Assembly: GCF_002117485.1 (NCBI RefSeq)
Contig: NZ_CP021031.1
Span: 466,066 to 530,065, forward strand
Length of the DNA: 64,000 nucleotides
Reading direction: 5' to 3'
Source: Rhizobium sp. NXC14
GTDB lineage: Bacteria > Pseudomonadota > Alphaproteobacteria > Rhizobiales > Rhizobiaceae
The position numbers and the translations under genes were made by a program. The notes under the pieces are model-generated. The model was not told the origin of the DNA. It ran no database searches and saw nothing but the letters and a program-made list of their open reading frames with translations. Position 1 is the stretch's first letter. Each line of letters starts with the position of its first letter. Positions 36,692-47,824 of this stretch are shown in pieces.

Positions 36692-38668
36692 TCATTTTTC
36701 TCGATCGGTCTTGCTGGCTGCGCTGCGCGCCGGCTCGACCGGATAGGTTCCAGGCGTCTCTTCGAGCCTGTGAAACCTGTTCGTCCCGACGCAAGCCTTC
36801 ATGTCGTCACGCCGGAACCAGATCGCACGGCCGCATCTGAGCGGCGCGTTGCCCGCCGTAAAGACAATCTGCTCGTCCGCGCGCATGCGAAGCACCTCGT
36901 GCGGCTGGATCAGCGGTCGCGCCGCCAACTGCTTCGATCGCGTGCGCGACGATCCCTTCGCCTGGAAACTGCAGCTCACCTGGTCGATCTCGACGGTCGT
37001 CATGCCGCAACGGCGCGAGATGTAGTCCGCGGTTTCGGGATCGTTGATCGCCGCAAACGAAATCCAGCTTGCGCTCTCGAACCACTTGCTGGCGGCGTCG
37101 CGGCCGCCAAAGGTTTCGCGCATTTGGCCGATCGACTGGTAGATCATGATGAGCGTGATGCCATACTTGCGGCCGGCGTCGCGCGCTGTCTCAAGAATCC
37201 GCATGTAGCCGAGGCGGGCGACCTCATCGAGGAGGAACAGCGCCCTACCTTTCATCGAGCCATCTCGATTGTAGATCGCGTTGAGGAACGAGCCGATGAT
37301 GACCCGCGCCAAGCCCGCATGCGTCTCCAGCGTCTTGAGGTCGATGTTGATGAAGATGTCGGTCTTTCCGTCGGCAAGATCGCCCGTCGAGAATGTCTTT
37401 CCGGAAACCAGCGCCGCATAGTTCTGGTATGAGAGCCAGTGGGTTTCTTTGATCGCATTGGCGTAGACACCGGAGAAGGTTTCGGGCGTCATGTTCACGA
37501 AGGCCGCGACATTTTCCTTCACGAAATCCGAGTCCGAATTGTCGTAGATCTCCTGCAGACGTTGCCGCAGCTTCGGTTCGGGCTCAGAGAGATTGGCGCG
37601 AACCTGGCGCAGCGTCTGGCTTTCCTTCTCCGTATGGCCGGACAGGCAAACGTCGGCGATCATCGCCGTCAACAATTGCAACGCCGAAGCCCGGAAGAAA
37701 TCATCGCGCACACCACGCGTGCCGCCGCTATCGCTCATGATCCATGAGGCGACGGACGCGATATCCTCTTCCTTGGTGCCGCCGAATTGCCCGATCCAGT
37801 CAAGGGCATTGAAACCCGTCTCCGGGTTTTTGGGATCGAGGACGAACAGGTCCCGGTTGAAGTTCGTCCGGTGGGCTGAGACCATCGGCACCACTTCGTT
37901 CGATGGATCGAGAACGATCAGCGAGCCGCCCCATTTCAGCGCCGTCGGTATCGTCACCGACGTCGTTTTGAAGCCGCCGGAACCAGCGAAGACGATGCCA
38001 TGTGACGAACCGAAGGATCCGTCGAAGCAGAGCAGCGGCGACTTGCCGCCGGCGCCCCATGTCTCCGGGTTGTCGGCACGAAACGAGCGCGCTGCGGTGC
38101 TGTCCTTGTCGACACGATATCGCTCGCCGACCACGATGCCGCCCGCATCCGCAAGCAGCTTTTCGGCATCGGCGAGTTTCATCCAGTCGGCTTCGCCATG
38201 CAGCGCCCGCTTGCCGCGGATGCGCTTCGGCTCGGCTCTGGCGAATGCCGCGTTGCCGGCCAGCGCGACGCGCAGAGCAAAGCATGAGGCCATCGCCGCC
38301 GCTCCGGCTCCGATCAGCGTCGCCGGATCGACATAGGAGAGAATGGACTTACCGGCCGGAACCTCATCTGTGAGTGCAGACAATCTCATCGCTTCGCGAA
38401 TTGCGGCGATCAGCACCGTCGCCACGCCGCCTGCAACGACGCCCCAACCTGTTGTCTTGATTCTGATCGAGCCTGCGCTCGCAAACAGGAAGACGATACC
38501 GACGAGCCCTGCACTGGCATACGGCAGCGCGATCCCGGCTCGGCCCAGCGTCTGCCGCGCGCCCTCTGTTTTTCCGAACTGGGACAGCCAGTGCTCGATC
38601 CCGGTCAAACCAACGACGACCACGATCATCAATGCGGCGGGCGCGATGAAGAGCAGGATCCTATTCAT
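36692..38668 (-). CDS. traG: Conjugal transfer coupling protein TraG (VirD4 family)
   Basis: 658 aa. ATG at 38668 overlaps the traD stop (ATGAATAG). Two or more N-terminal membrane helices, then Walker A-type loop [10 protein letters not shown] (the usual TraG/VirD4 variant), Walker B region [15 protein letters not shown], and the conserved [17 protein letters not shown] block. It couples the relaxosome at oriT to the Trb type IV secretion channel. A scrambled partial copy is at 18583-18925. Confidence 0.92.
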   Translation of the reverse strand: MNRILLFIAPAALMIVVVVGLTGIEHWLSQFGKTEGARQTLGRAGIALPYASAGLVGIVFLFASAGSIRIKTTGWGVVAGGVATVLIAAIREAMRLSALTDEVPAGKSILSYVDPATLIGAGAAAMASCFALRVALAGNAAFARAEPKRIRGKRALHGEADWMKLADAEKLLADAGGIVVGERYRVDKDSTAARSFRADNPETWGAGGKSPLLCFDGSFGSSHGIVFAGSGGFKTTSVTIPTALKWGGSLIVLDPSNEVVPMVSAHRTNFNRDLFVLDPKNPETGFNALDWIGQFGGTKEEDIASVASWIMSDSGGTRGVRDDFFRASALQLLTAMIADVCLSGHTEKESQTLRQVRANLSEPEPKLRQRLQEIYDNSDSDFVKENVAAFVNMTPETFSGVYANAIKETHWLSYQNYAALVSGKTFSTGDLADGKTDIFINIDLKTLETHAGLARVIIGSFLNAIYNRDGSMKGRALFLLDEVARLGYMRILETARDAGRKYGITLIMIYQSIGQMRETFGGRDAASKWFESASWISFAAINDPETADYISRRCGMTTVEIDQVSCSFQAKGSSRTRSKQLAARPLIQPHEVLRMRADEQIVFTAGNAPLRCGRAIWFRRDDMKACVGTNRFHRLEETPGTYPVEPARSAASKTDREK

Positions 38669-38876
38669 CGGCTTTCCCAAAGGCCTCCGCGCCGACCGCC
38701 ATCAGTCGCGTTCGTTCCATCTCGTCGGCTTTGAGGCGCTGGCGCAACTCGATCAGCGCCCCTAGCAGAAGCGCCCGTTTCTCATAACGAAGACCGGCTT
38801 TGACGATCAGACCGCCAAGCTCGATCTTTTCCCGCGTGTCCTTCTTGCGGGCGTCGGATGTTGTCGTGCGCGCCAT
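38661..38876 (-). CDS. traD: Conjugal transfer protein TraD
   Basis: 71 aa ([20 protein letters not shown]), small and charged, located between traC and traG as in Ti and pSym plasmids. Accessory transfer protein; overlaps the traG start by eight bases and follows traC by four. Confidence 0.85.
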   Translation of the reverse strand: MARTTTSDARKKDTREKIELGGLIVKAGLRYEKRALLLGALIELRQRLKADEMERTRLMAVGAEAFGKADE

Positions 38877-38880
38877 CCGC

Positions 38881-39177
38881 TCAAGCCTGAGCAGTCCCGC
38901 CCGCAGCCGCGCCAGACGCGTCCTGCGTGGACGATGCGCTGCTTTCGCTAGCGCCGCCTCCCCTTTTCCCTCCGGTCGTAGCGGCCTTTCCTCCGCGAAA
39001 CCGCTTCGCCAGATCCTCGAATATGCCCTGCAGCTCTGCCTCGTCGATCTCGATTTCCCCAAGTCCGGCCTTAAGGGCTATCCGGCCGATACGCTCGGCC
39101 TCACGGGTCGCGGCGACCTTGAGCTGCTCCTGGAGCCTGGCGATTTCGTCACGGATCTTCGATGCTGGCTTCTTCAT
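38881..39177 (-). CDS. traC: Conjugal transfer protein TraC
   Basis: 98 aa, start [20 protein letters not shown] at 39177, chosen by the TraC family start instead of the longer frame reaching toward oriT. N-terminal coiled-coil, then a DUF6437/TraC-like middle ([20 protein letters not shown]) and an Ala/Ser/Gly-rich tail. It is an accessory DNA-processing protein acting at oriT, transcribed divergently from traA. Confidence 0.82.
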   Translation of the reverse strand: MKKPASKIRDEIARLQEQLKVAATREAERIGRIALKAGLGEIEIDEAELQGIFEDLAKRFRGGKAATTGGKRGGGASESSASSTQDASGAAAGGTAQA

Positions 39178-39320
39178 GTCCGTAGTCTCCCTTGGTGAGA
39201 AAGCTTGTCTTTCGAACCCAGTTTCGGAGAGGTGAGCGCGGACCGCACTACTGTGAATCATGCAATCGCCAAGGCGCAAGCTTTGATGAATGATCCCGGC
39301 CGTTCCGAAGGAGCGGATCC

Positions 39321-39359
39321 GAAGGGCGCAATTATACGTCGCTGGCGCGACGCCCTTGC
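39321..39359. other. oriT: Origin of transfer (oriT) core
   Basis: GAAGGGCGCAATTATACGTC followed by GCTGGCGCGACGCCCTTGC, between divergent traC and traA. Inverted repeat arms AAGGGCG...CGCCCTT with inner GTCGC...GCGAC flank the GGGCGCAATTATA nick region, the conserved rhizobial/Ti oriT pattern. Confidence 0.85.
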
Positions 39360-39432
39360 TTGAGGCTCATTGCGAGCCTGTCGCTCCCGACGAACACGTT
39401 GATTTTATTTGCAACCAGGAAAGAATTCCGCC

Positions 39433-42400
39433 GTGGCCGCCCCCCATTTCTCCGTCAGCGTCGTCGCCCGCGGCTCAGGCCGCAGCGCCGTTCTGTCGGC
39501 GGCCTATCGCCACTGCGCCAAAATGGATTACGAGCGTGAGGCGCGCACGATCGATTACACCCGCAAACAGGGATTGCTCCACGAAGAGTTCGTCGTCCCG
39601 ACCGATGCGCCGGAATGGCTACGCTCGATGATCGCCAACCGTTCGGTTTCCGGCGCCTCCGGGGCCTTCTGGAACAGGGTCGAAGATTTCGAAAAGCGCT
39701 CCGACGCGCAGCTCGCCAAGGATGTCACCATCGCCTTGCCGATCGAATTGACGGCCGAGCAGAACATCGCGCTGGTGCGGGATTTTGTCGAGCAGCACAT
39801 CACGGCGAAGGGCATGGTCGCAGATTGGGTCTACCATGACGCACCCGGCAATCCGCATGTCCATCTGATGACGACCTTGCGGCCGCTGACTGCGGACGGT
39901 TTTGGCGCCAAGAAGATTGCGGTGACAGGTCCGGACGGTAATCCGATCCGCAACGACGCCGGCAAGATCGTCTATGAGCTCTGGGCCGGAAGCATCGACG
40001 ATTTCAACGCGTTTCGCGACGCTTGGTTTGCCTGCCAGAACAGGCATCTGGCGCTCGCCGGGCTCGACATTCACGTCGATGGCCGCTCCTTCAAGAAGCA
40101 AGGGATCGATTTCGAGCCGACCATACATCTCGGCGTCGGCACGAAGGCGATCGAGCGAAAAGCCGATGGTGCGTCCAAACCGTTGGAGCTCGAACGCCTC
40201 GAATTGCAGGACGCCAGGCGGCACGAAAACGTCAGGCGCATCGACAGGAATCCCGAGCTCGTGCTCGCCATGATCATGCGCGAGAAGAGCGTCTTTGACG
40301 AGCGCGACGTCGCCAAGATCCTGCACCGCTACGTCGATGACGCGGCGCTGTTCCAAAGCCTGATGATTCGGATACTGCTCTGCCCCGAAACGTTCCGCAT
40401 CGAGCGCGAGCAGATCGCCCTCGCCAGCGGCATCCGAGTGCCTGCCAAGTACACGACCCGCGGCATGATCCGCCTCGAAGCCGAGATGGCCAATCGCGCC
40501 GTCTGGCTGTCGCAGCGATCGTCGCATGGCGTTCGCGACGCAGTGCTGGCGGCGACATTTGCGCGCCATGAGCATCTGTCCGAAGAGCAGAAAATCGCGA
40601 TCGAGCATGTGGCGAGCGGCGAGCGGATCGCCGCCGTGATCGGCCGCGCCGGCGCCGGTAAGACGACGATGATGAATGCGGCGCGCGAGGCCTGGGAAGC
40701 GGCCGGTTATCGGGTCGTCGGCGCAGCACTTGCCGGCAAGGCGGCCGAGGGCCTGGAGAAGGAAGCGGGCATCATCTCTCGCACACTTGCGTCGTGGGAA
40801 CTCCGCTGGAACCAAGGCCGTGATCAGCTCGATGGCAAGACGGTGTTCGTTCTCGATGAGGCCGGCATGGTGTCGTCGCGGCAGATGGCGCTGTTCGTCG
40901 AAGCCGTGACGAAGGCTGGCGCCAAGCTCGTCCTCATCGGCGATCCCGAGCAGCTTCAACCGATCGAGGCGGGTGCTGCCTTCCGTGCCATTGCGGATCG
41001 GATCGGCTATGCCGAACTCGAAACCATCTATCGCCAGCGCCAGCAATGGATGCGCGATGCCTCACTTGATCTCGCGCGCGGCAAGGTTGGCAAGACGGTC
41101 GATGCTTACCGCGCCAACGGCAAGATAATAGGATCGGACCTGAAAGCCGACGCGGTCGACAATCTGATCGCCGCGTGGGACCGCGATTACGATCCGGCGA
41201 AGACATCGCTCATTCTGGCTCATCTGCGCCGTGACGTTCACATGCTCAACCAGATGGCGCGCATCAAGCTTATCGAACGCGGGGTTCTCGACCAGGGAAC
41301 CATGTTCAAGACCGCCGATGGCGAACGCAATTTCGCCGTCGGTGACCAGATCGTTTTCCTGAAGAACGAGGCATCGCTCGGCGTCAAGAACGGCATGCTG
41401 GCCAAGGTCGTGGAGGTTGGAGCGGGACGCATCACCGCGCGGATCGGCGATGGGGAGAACGCCCGCTTGGTGCTGGTCGAACAGCGCTTCTACAACAACC
41501 TCGATCATGGCTATGCCACGACCATCCACAAGAGCCAGGGTGCCACCGTCGACCAGGTCAAGGTGCTCGCTTCCCTTTCGCTCGACCGCCATCTCACCTA
41601 TGTCGCCATGACCCGTCATCGCGAGGATCTGGCCGTCTACTACGGCCGCAGACCCTTCGCGAAGAACGGCGGGCTGATCCCGATCCTGTCGCGAAGGAAT
41701 GCCAAGGAAACGACCCTCGATTACGAGAAGAGTGCCTTCTACCGCCAGGCGCTTCGCTTTGCCGAAGCGCGCGGTCTGCATATCGTCAACGTCGCTCGAA
41801 CCGTGGTTCGCGACCGGCTGGAATGGATCGTCAATCAAAAGCAAAAACTCGCCAATCTGGGAGCCCGCCTTGTCGCCGTCGCAGGCAGGCTGGGGATGGT
41901 TCGTGGCGTCGCGCAGTCCCCAACCCAAAACAGCGCCAAGGAGGCAAAGCCGATGGTCTCGGGTATCACAACCTTCGCCAAATCGGTCGACCGGGCGATT
42001 GAGGACAAGGTCGCCGCCGATCCAGGATTGAAGAAGCAATGGGAGGAGGTCTCGACCCGATTCCACCTCGTCTACGCCCAGCCGGTAAGCGCGTTCAAGG
42101 CCGTCAATGTCGACGCGATGCTGAAGGACGAAACCGTTGCGAAATCCACGTTGGCCAAGATCGGATCGGACCCCGAACGCTTCGGTGCGCTGAGGGGCAA
42201 GACCGGGATCCTCGCCAGCCGCGCCGACAGAGAGGAGCGAGAAAAGGCACAAACGAATGCGCCAGCGCTGGCCCGTAACCTTGAGCGCTATCTGCGCCAG
42301 CGGGCGGAGGCGGAACGCAAGTTCGAGGTTGAAGAACGTGCCGACCGTCTGAAAGTCTCGATCGATATTCCCGCACTGTCGCCAAACGCAAAGCAAAAAT

Positions 42401-42741
42401 TGGAACGGGTTCGCGATGCGATCGACCGGCATGACTTGCCCGCCGGCCTCGAATATGCGCTCGCCGACAAAATGGTGAAGGCGGAACTGGAGGGTTTTGC
42501 CAGGGCTGTCTCGGAGCGTTTCGGCGAGCGGACCTTCCTGTCGCTTGCTGCGAAGGACGCCAATGGACAGACCTTCAACGCTGTCACTTCGGGAATGACA
42601 GCCGGACAGAAGGCCGAGGTTCAAGCAGCATGGAATTCGATGCGCACGGTGCAGCAGCTCGCCGCGCATGAGCGCACGACCGAGGCGCTGAAGCAAGCGG
42701 AGACGCTGCGCCAGACGAAGAGCCAGGGGCTCTCGCCCTAA
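39433..42741 (+). CDS. traA: Relaxase/helicase TraA
   Basis: 1102 aa. The GTG at 39433 ([20 protein letters not shown]) gives the family-typical start, with AGGAAAG upstream; a TTG at 39409 would add eight residues. The N-terminal MobA/MobL relaxase has an HUH-type motif in [19 protein letters not shown]. The middle is a RecD-like helicase with Walker [12 protein letters not shown] and Walker [11 protein letters not shown]. It nicks oriT and unwinds the transferred strand. traF begins at its stop codon. Confidence 0.93.
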   Translation: MAAPHFSVSVVARGSGRSAVLSAAYRHCAKMDYEREARTIDYTRKQGLLHEEFVVPTDAPEWLRSMIANRSVSGASGAFWNRVEDFEKRSDAQLAKDVTIALPIELTAEQNIALVRDFVEQHITAKGMVADWVYHDAPGNPHVHLMTTLRPLTADGFGAKKIAVTGPDGNPIRNDAGKIVYELWAGSIDDFNAFRDAWFACQNRHLALAGLDIHVDGRSFKKQGIDFEPTIHLGVGTKAIERKADGASKPLELERLELQDARRHENVRRIDRNPELVLAMIMREKSVFDERDVAKILHRYVDDAALFQSLMIRILLCPETFRIEREQIALASGIRVPAKYTTRGMIRLEAEMANRAVWLSQRSSHGVRDAVLAATFARHEHLSEEQKIAIEHVASGERIAAVIGRAGAGKTTMMNAAREAWEAAGYRVVGAALAGKAAEGLEKEAGIISRTLASWELRWNQGRDQLDGKTVFVLDEAGMVSSRQMALFVEAVTKAGAKLVLIGDPEQLQPIEAGAAFRAIADRIGYAELETIYRQRQQWMRDASLDLARGKVGKTVDAYRANGKIIGSDLKADAVDNLIAAWDRDYDPAKTSLILAHLRRDVHMLNQMARIKLIERGVLDQGTMFKTADGERNFAVGDQIVFLKNEASLGVKNGMLAKVVEVGAGRITARIGDGENARLVLVEQRFYNNLDHGYATTIHKSQGATVDQVKVLASLSLDRHLTYVAMTRHREDLAVYYGRRPFAKNGGLIPILSRRNAKETTLDYEKSAFYRQALRFAEARGLHIVNVARTVVRDRLEWIVNQKQKLANLGARLVAVAGRLGMVRGVAQSPTQNSAKEAKPMVSGITTFAKSVDRAIEDKVAADPGLKKQWEEVSTRFHLVYAQPVSAFKAVNVDAMLKDETVAKSTLAKIGSDPERFGALRGKTGILASRADREEREKAQTNAPALARNLERYLRQRAEAERKFEVEERADRLKVSIDIPALSPNAKQKLERVRDAIDRHDLPAGLEYALADKMVKAELEGFARAVSERFGERTFLSLAAKDANGQTFNAVTSGMTAGQKAEVQAAWNSMRTVQQLAAHERTTEALKQAETLRQTKSQGLSP

Positions 42742-43307
42742 TGAAGACACCCGTGTTTGCGTTTGGGACACTGCACGCCCAGAGGGCCCATGCGGTCGTG
42801 CTCTTTGCCTTGGCGGCATCCATCGTCGCCGGCAGTGTTGCTGCCGCAATGGTCGGCGGCTTCCGCATCAACATGACACCAAGTGAACCTCTCGGCCTCT
42901 GGCGTATCGTGGAGCTCAATCGCCCGGCAAGTCTGGGAGACCTCGTTTTCATATGTCCTCCGCAAACGACTGTGATGCAGGAGGCAACGGAGCGTGGTTA
43001 TCTCCGCTCCGGCACCTGCACTGGCGGCGTTGCGCCGCTCATCAAGACCGTCATCGCCGTTGCCGGGCAGCATGTCGAAATCGGCGCCGGCGTAACGATC
43101 GATGGGCGCCCAGTCCCCTTTTCTGATCTGGCAGAGCGGGACGGCAACGGCCGGCCGATGAAACGATTTCCTAGCGGCGTCGTGCCGAACGAAAGCGTTT
43201 TTCTCCATTCACCTTTCAGGAGCTCCTATGACTCCCGTTATTTCGGACCCCTGCCCACTTCCGGAATCCTTGGCCTGGCGCAACCGGTGCTCACCTATGC
43301 GCCGTGA
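42741..43307 (+). CDS. traF: Conjugal transfer peptidase TraF
   Basis: 188 aa, S26 signal-peptidase-like. One N-terminal membrane helix, catalytic Ser in [13 protein letters not shown] and catalytic Lys in [10 protein letters not shown]. TraF processes and cyclises the TrbC pilin in related systems. ATG overlaps the traA stop (TAATG). Confidence 0.88.
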   Translation: MKTPVFAFGTLHAQRAHAVVLFALAASIVAGSVAAAMVGGFRINMTPSEPLGLWRIVELNRPASLGDLVFICPPQTTVMQEATERGYLRSGTCTGGVAPLIKTVIAVAGQHVEIGAGVTIDGRPVPFSDLAERDGNGRPMKRFPSGVVPNESVFLHSPFRSSYDSRYFGPLPTSGILGLAQPVLTYAP

Positions 43308-44457
43308 GCACCTCCAGCCAATCGCATTGATTGCCGTTTCAATCGTCGCCGGGATGGTGGGATGGAGTGGCGACGTCCTCCTTCTCCCGGTCGCGCTCAC
43401 GTTCCCGGTTCTCTGGGGGCTTGCGCGAACGAGACTGACCGCCGCGGTTGTCTCGGCCGGCTATTTCCTGGCCGCATCCCGGGGGCTGCCGCAGGGCGTT
43501 GCGACCTTCTATTCCTCGGACCTCTGGCCGGGACTATTGCTTTGGATCTGTGCGTCCGCCGGCTTCGTCATCGTCCATACCGTCCTCTGGACGAGGGCCG
43601 GCGTTCGTCCGCTTCGCTACCTTCTGGCCGCTGTTCTCATGGCCATTCCGCCATTCGGCATCACCGGCTGGGCTCATCCGATTACGGCCGCAGGCGCGCT
43701 GTTTCCGGGATGGGAATGGTGGGGACTGATTGCCGCGACAGCCGGCCTCATGGGCCTCGTTACCTGGATGTGGCCAGCTGTCGCAATCGTCCTGGCAGGC
43801 TTTTGGATTTGGTCCACCGCAACCTGGGACGAGCCGACGCTACCCGAACGTTGGCAGGGGGTAGATCTCGAAATGGGCGCATCGCTGGGGCGTGACACCA
43901 GCTTGCAGCGTTACCGTGATCTGATTGCCACGGTGACGGATCGGGCATCGGGAGGCGCCCGCACGATTGTTCTTCCCGAAAGCTCTCTGGGCTTCTGGAC
44001 GCCGATCGTCGAACGGCTCTGGCTGCGAGCTTTGCGGGGAACTGACGTCATCGTTATCGCCGGCGCAGCAGTTGTCGATGCAAACGGATATGACAATGTT
44101 CTGATCGCAATCTCCGGCGACGGGGCACGCCTCCTTTATCGCGAGCGCATGCCGGTGCCTGGCTCGATGTGGCAGCCTTGGCGTCCCTTCCTCGGTGAGA
44201 GCGGCGGTACGCGGGCGAACTTCTTCGCCAACCCCGTCGTGACCATTGCCGGCAGTCGGGCCGCACCGTTGATCTGCTACGAGCAGCTGATCGTCTGGCC
44301 CATTCTCCACTCCATGCTCCACGATCCGGATGTTGTCGTTGCCGTCGGAAACGGCTGGTGGACCAACGGGACATCGATCGTAGCTGTCCAGCGCGCCAGC
44401 ACGCAAGCCTGGGGGCGGCTGTTCGGCAAGCCCGTCGTTCTTTCCCTCAACACCTGA
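43297..44457 (+). CDS. traB: Conjugal transfer protein TraB
   Basis: 386 aa, start [20 protein letters not shown] at 43297, overlapping traF by 11 bases. Several N-terminal membrane helices followed by a nitrilase-like domain ([31 protein letters not shown]), resembling apolipoprotein N-acyltransferase. TraB of Ti plasmids raises transfer efficiency; chemistry unproven. Confidence 0.88.
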   Translation: MRREHLQPIALIAVSIVAGMVGWSGDVLLLPVALTFPVLWGLARTRLTAAVVSAGYFLAASRGLPQGVATFYSSDLWPGLLLWICASAGFVIVHTVLWTRAGVRPLRYLLAAVLMAIPPFGITGWAHPITAAGALFPGWEWWGLIAATAGLMGLVTWMWPAVAIVLAGFWIWSTATWDEPTLPERWQGVDLEMGASLGRDTSLQRYRDLIATVTDRASGGARTIVLPESSLGFWTPIVERLWLRALRGTDVIVIAGAAVVDANGYDNVLIAISGDGARLLYRERMPVPGSMWQPWRPFLGESGGTRANFFANPVVTIAGSRAAPLICYEQLIVWPILHSMLHDPDVVVAVGNGWWTNGTSIVAVQRASTQAWGRLFGKPVVLSLNT

Positions 44458-44473
44458 GTGCCAAGGAGCCCTT

Positions 44474-45082
44474 ATGCTCGATGCTGCCCTGATCCAACAA
44501 TGCGCCGATCCGTCGCTGAAGCCGGCGATCGTCCAGCAGTTCGTGACCGCTGCGGGCTCGAATGATCCACTTGCCGTCACCGTCAAATCGGGTGGCCGGT
44601 TGATCCTTATTCCGAATGCAACGTCGGCCGACGAGGCGATAGCGATCGTCCGGCAATATGTCGGCCGGGCCGTGGTTCGTGTGGGTCTGACGCAGTTTCC
44701 GGCCGGCGTGGGCGTGAAGGACGCGGCTGATCTGAACCCTGATCTGATCGGCCCCTGCGAGAACCTTCGCAAGGGGACGGCGATGTTCGCTAAGGTCTTG
44801 CGGATCGTTGCCAAGTGGTACGGCAATCCCACGGACGACGTCTTCCCCCAAATCTTCGAGGACGCGGTCTACGCCTGGAAGACCGGAGAGTTCGAGGGCG
44901 GGAGCGTTTTCCAGGCCGGGGATCCGGGAGGCGACGTGACCGCCGCAAGCGCGCCGGCTGTTAATAAGGATGCCGCCACCGGTGAAGATCAAGAGGATTC
45001 GCAGCCTCAGCGGTCCGAGGAAAGCCATAACGCCGGATCGGCGGAGATGCGAATCGACTTATCGAGGATTGGAGGAAATTGA
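44474..45082 (+). CDS. traH: Conjugal transfer protein TraH
   Basis: 202 aa, last gene of the traAFBH operon, 16 bases after traB. Soluble; conserved block WYGNPTDDVFPQIFEDAVYA and a charged low-complexity tail. TraH of pTi/pSym has no defined biochemical role. Converges on the toxin gene at 45099. Confidence 0.85.
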   Translation: MLDAALIQQCADPSLKPAIVQQFVTAAGSNDPLAVTVKSGGRLILIPNATSADEAIAIVRQYVGRAVVRVGLTQFPAGVGVKDAADLNPDLIGPCENLRKGTAMFAKVLRIVAKWYGNPTDDVFPQIFEDAVYAWKTGEFEGGSVFQAGDPGGDVTAASAPAVNKDAATGEDQEDSQPQRSEESHNAGSAEMRIDLSRIGGN

Positions 45083-45098
45083 TCTCCTGGGAAACCGA

Positions 45099-45476
45099 CT
45101 ATGCCTCCGGAAGCGAATAGCGCGTAAGAACCGCTTCCTCTCCATCGAGGGTCACTTCGATGACTTCGTTAACCATATCCTGTGCCCCTGCCAAATCTTG
45201 CAGTATGAGGGAAAACAAATCGCGCTGCAGCGCAGGCAGCATCTGTGGAACGATAATGACCAGACCCGCATGCAGATCTTCTCTTGCATAAAGCTTCCGG
45301 AAGTCGCGGGCGTTGTTCGTCACGAAGGTGAAATCCTCCTCGATGATCCGAGGCATAAGATTCCAATCGGTTTGCCCGCTCAGTCCCAGCCAATTCACAT
45401 GGAAACAATCGTGGCCGTGCGCTTGCGCCACGGCCACGAGCGTCGTGTGAAGGCATTCATCGATAAGGAACTTCAC
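45099..45476 (-). CDS. DUF5615 (PIN-like) toxin
   Basis: 125 aa: MKFLIDECLHTTLVAVAQAH begins with the acidic cluster of PIN-like/Mut7-C-type DUF5615 proteins; EEDFTFVTNNARDFRKLY carries later acidic and Asn residues. Overlaps the DUF433 gene by four bases, forming a candidate toxin-antitoxin pair between the tra genes and traM. Confidence 0.78.
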   Translation of the reverse strand: MKFLIDECLHTTLVAVAQAHGHDCFHVNWLGLSGQTDWNLMPRIIEEDFTFVTNNARDFRKLYAREDLHAGLVIIVPQMLPALQRDLFSLILQDLAGAQDMVNEVIEVTLDGEEAVLTRYSLPEA

Positions 45477-46111
45477 GAGGTAGAGCCGGTGGCTTTTGGG
45501 TCGCTTTCGTTGCGAAGACGCAGACGCTTCACAGATTTCACCTTCAGGCCCTGCTCCGAAAGCTTTCGCGGCCGTCCTCTGGCGGGATGGGCCGCAGCCC
45601 AGATCTCTGCAAGTTCCACCATGCGCTTGGTGAGCGAAGGATAGCCCGCGACGATTACCGCGGTGCTTTCGCCTTGGGCTCTCATCGCCGCAATCATCCG
45701 CACCGGTACGCGGGTTCCCTTGAACACTGGCTCGCCGCCGCCGATGCCTTTCACGCTCTCGATCATCCGTTCGGCTTCGCGAAGCGCCTCGGCTCTCTCG
45801 GCGAGATGCTCGCGCGCCCTCGCGACGTCGACGATCAGATAATCGTCTGCCCTCACGGTATTGGCGTCTGGGTTCTGGTCTATGGTGTCGAACAGGCGCT
45901 TGCGGCGCTCGGCGGACAAGATCGATCCGACTCCATACCAGAGCTTCAACCGAAGCAGGTCATCGTCGGTGAGTGCACGACTGTTGCTGCCGATGAGATG
46001 CGTCGCAATGATCCGCTTGTCGATCGCATTGTGCACCGATTTCACAGCGATCTCGCTGACAGCCGCAGCCTCGGCAGGTGTGTAGGCGTGTGACATGCTG
46101 GCCATAATCAT
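45473..46111 (-). CDS. DUF433 antitoxin-like protein
   Basis: 212 aa. N-terminal MerR/HTH-like region (YTPAEAAAVSEIAVKSVHNA), C-terminal DUF433 with GGEPVFKGTRVPVRMIAAM. DUF433 proteins pair with DUF5615/PIN-like toxins. Three in-frame ATGs (46111, 46105, 46096) are possible; the longest is given. Confidence 0.78.
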   Translation of the reverse strand: MIMASMSHAYTPAEAAAVSEIAVKSVHNAIDKRIIATHLIGSNSRALTDDDLLRLKLWYGVGSILSAERRKRLFDTIDQNPDANTVRADDYLIVDVARAREHLAERAEALREAERMIESVKGIGGGEPVFKGTRVPVRMIAAMRAQGESTAVIVAGYPSLTKRMVELAEIWAAAHPARGRPRKLSEQGLKVKSVKRLRLRNESDPKATGSTS

Positions 46112-46286
46112 TCTCCTTGTGGAGAATATATAGGTAAATTAACAGCCGCCGTAAAGCTTTTCCACTTTAAGTGCTTCAAAGATCGCCATAGGGCTATGTG
46201 GCGGTTTACAACTCGTCAATCGGCGTGTTTCACAACAACATTGGGCTGGCCAACCAAAACCAAGTCTTGCGTCGAGGCCATCCACG

Positions 46287-46499
46287 TCAGCGTGACTTTG
46301 TCACAAGCTCGGCAGGTTCGACGCCAAGTGCCTCCGCGATTTGACCAAGGACGGTGACGGTAGCAGACATCTCGGCACGCTCGATCGCTCCAATATGGCG
46401 CATGCTAAGGCCCGTAAGGTGCGCCAACTCCTCCTGCGTCAGATGCTTGCCATGACGTATTCGACGCAAATTGGTCGCCATGACCTCTTTGAGATCCAT
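46287..46499 (-). CDS. XRE-family transcriptional regulator
   Basis: 70 aa, almost entirely a Cro/CI helix-turn-helix: NLRRIRHGKHLTQEELAHLT, LSMRHIGAIERAE. A palindrome-like AGAACTATTGTTCTAGGAAC at about 46521-46540, just upstream, may be its operator. Target genes unknown; it lies next to traM. Confidence 0.82.
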   Translation of the reverse strand: MDLKEVMATNLRRIRHGKHLTQEELAHLTGLSMRHIGAIERAEMSATVTVLGQIAEALGVEPAELVTKSR

Positions 46500-46695
46500 G
46501 GCGTCAGCGGAACCTGAATTAGAACTATTGTTCTAGGAACTATAGTTCCGATTCGACTCGACGTATGATACGGGGGTTTGTTTGGCAGGCTACGCTTCCA
46601 GGCAACCGTCTGAGACATGAGCGTGCAATAGATCGCGGCGAAGGTTCACCGCGCGCTCGAACGTAGTGGCGACAGTAATTGGGAAGGGTAGACGG

Positions 46696-47010
46696 ATGAA
46701 AGATGCAGGTCCCTCGGACGTCGAAAGAAACCCGAGGAAACCTCGATACGATTCGATGGAGAAGTCGGAATTGAAAGCACTGGCAGTGCTCGCAATTCGT
46801 GAACATCGTCAGCTTCTTGCGGCCGATCAAGCGGTCTACGAGGAGTGGTTGCGCGCAAGCGACGACCCCTCCATCACCAGCTCGGTCCTCCAGACTCTCC
46901 AGAACGAATATTTGGCGCGTCAAAAAAGATCCGGGGCCCAGCAGGATGTCAATCGGCGTCCAAAATTCACCCCTTATCGGCATCCAATTTTGACCCCCTT
47001 GGTGGTGTAG
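46696..47010 (+). pseudogene. traM: TraM quorum-sensing antiactivator, 3' end replaced by IS sequence
   Basis: 104 aa as read. Residues 1-84 (ELKALAVLAIREHRQLLAAD, VYEEWLRASDDP, LQTLQNEYLARQKRSGAQQD) resemble rhizobial TraM, which binds and inactivates TraR. From about 46950 the codons are insertion-sequence terminal repeat, giving a foreign NRRPKFTPYRHPILTPLVV tail. Most of the final helix needed for the TraM dimer is missing, so function is doubtful. Identity rests on recalled family sequence and position beside traR. Confidence 0.65.
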
Positions 47011-47086
47011 ATCAGCACTTGGCCTGCCCGGCGCTGGCCGGGGTTGCAGAGGGTAGGCCAAGTGCGGGTGATGATCGTCTTCGGCT

Positions 47087-47824
47087 TTAGCTTTGAGAGC
47101 GGTTCTTGAAGCGCCAGGACTCGTTTCCGGTTTCGACAATCTCGCAATGATGGGTCAGACGATCCAGAAGTGCTGTCGTCATTTTGGCGTCGCCGAACAC
47201 CGTCGGCCATTCGCCGAACGCCAGGTTCGTGGTGACGATGATCGACGTGTGTTCGTAGAGCCTGCTGATCAGATGGAACAGGAGCTGACCGCCTGCCTGG
47301 GCAAATGGCAGATAGCCGAGTTCGTCGAGGATGATGAAGTCGAGACGGTTGAGGTAGTCGGCCGTCCGACCTTGCTTGCCGCTGCGCGTTTCCGTTTCCA
47401 ACCGATTGACCAGATCGACGACGTTGAAGAAGCGCCCGCGTGTTCCGTTGCGGATCAGTGCACGGGCAATCGCGATGGCGAGATGGCTCTTCCCGGTTCC
47501 GGTGCCGCCGACGAGGACGACGTTGCGTTGATCGGCGACGAAGGTGCCGGTGGCCAATTCCCGCACCAGGGATTCATTGACGGGCGTATCAGCGAAGTCG
47601 AAGTCGTCGATGTCTTTGGCAAGCGGCAGCTTGGCGATGCTGAGCTGGTAGCGAATGGAGCGTGCCTGCTTTTCGGCGATCTCCGACTGCAATAGATCGC
47701 CGACGATGCGGGGCGGTTCGTGCTGCCGCTTGATGCCGTTACCCATGACCTCGTCGTAAGCGCTACGCATTCCATAGAGCTTCAGCGTGCTCATGAGTTC
47801 GAGAACCTGCGTGCGTTCCATCAA
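47087..47824 (-). CDS. istB: IS21-family helper ATPase IstB
   Basis: 245 aa AAA+ ATPase: Walker [14 protein letters not shown], Walker [13 protein letters not shown], sensor [20 protein letters not shown]. Assists IstA in target capture. Start overlaps the istA stop by four bases. Confidence 0.92.
   Translation of the reverse strand: MMERTQVLELMSTLKLYGMRSAYDEVMGNGIKRQHEPPRIVGDLLQSEIAEKQARSIRYQLSIAKLPLAKDIDDFDFADTPVNESLVRELATGTFVADQRNVVLVGGTGTGKSHLAIAIARALIRNGTRGRFFNVVDLVNRLETETRSGKQGRTADYLNRLDFIILDELGYLPFAQAGGQLLFHLISRLYEHTSIIVTTNLAFGEWPTVFGDAKMTTALLDRLTHHCEIVETGNESWRFKNRSQS

Noticed and set aside
39619..42849. Very long antisense frames opposite traA (475 and 595 aa)
   Set aside because: They are shadows of the high-GC traA codon pattern and lack any protein motif.
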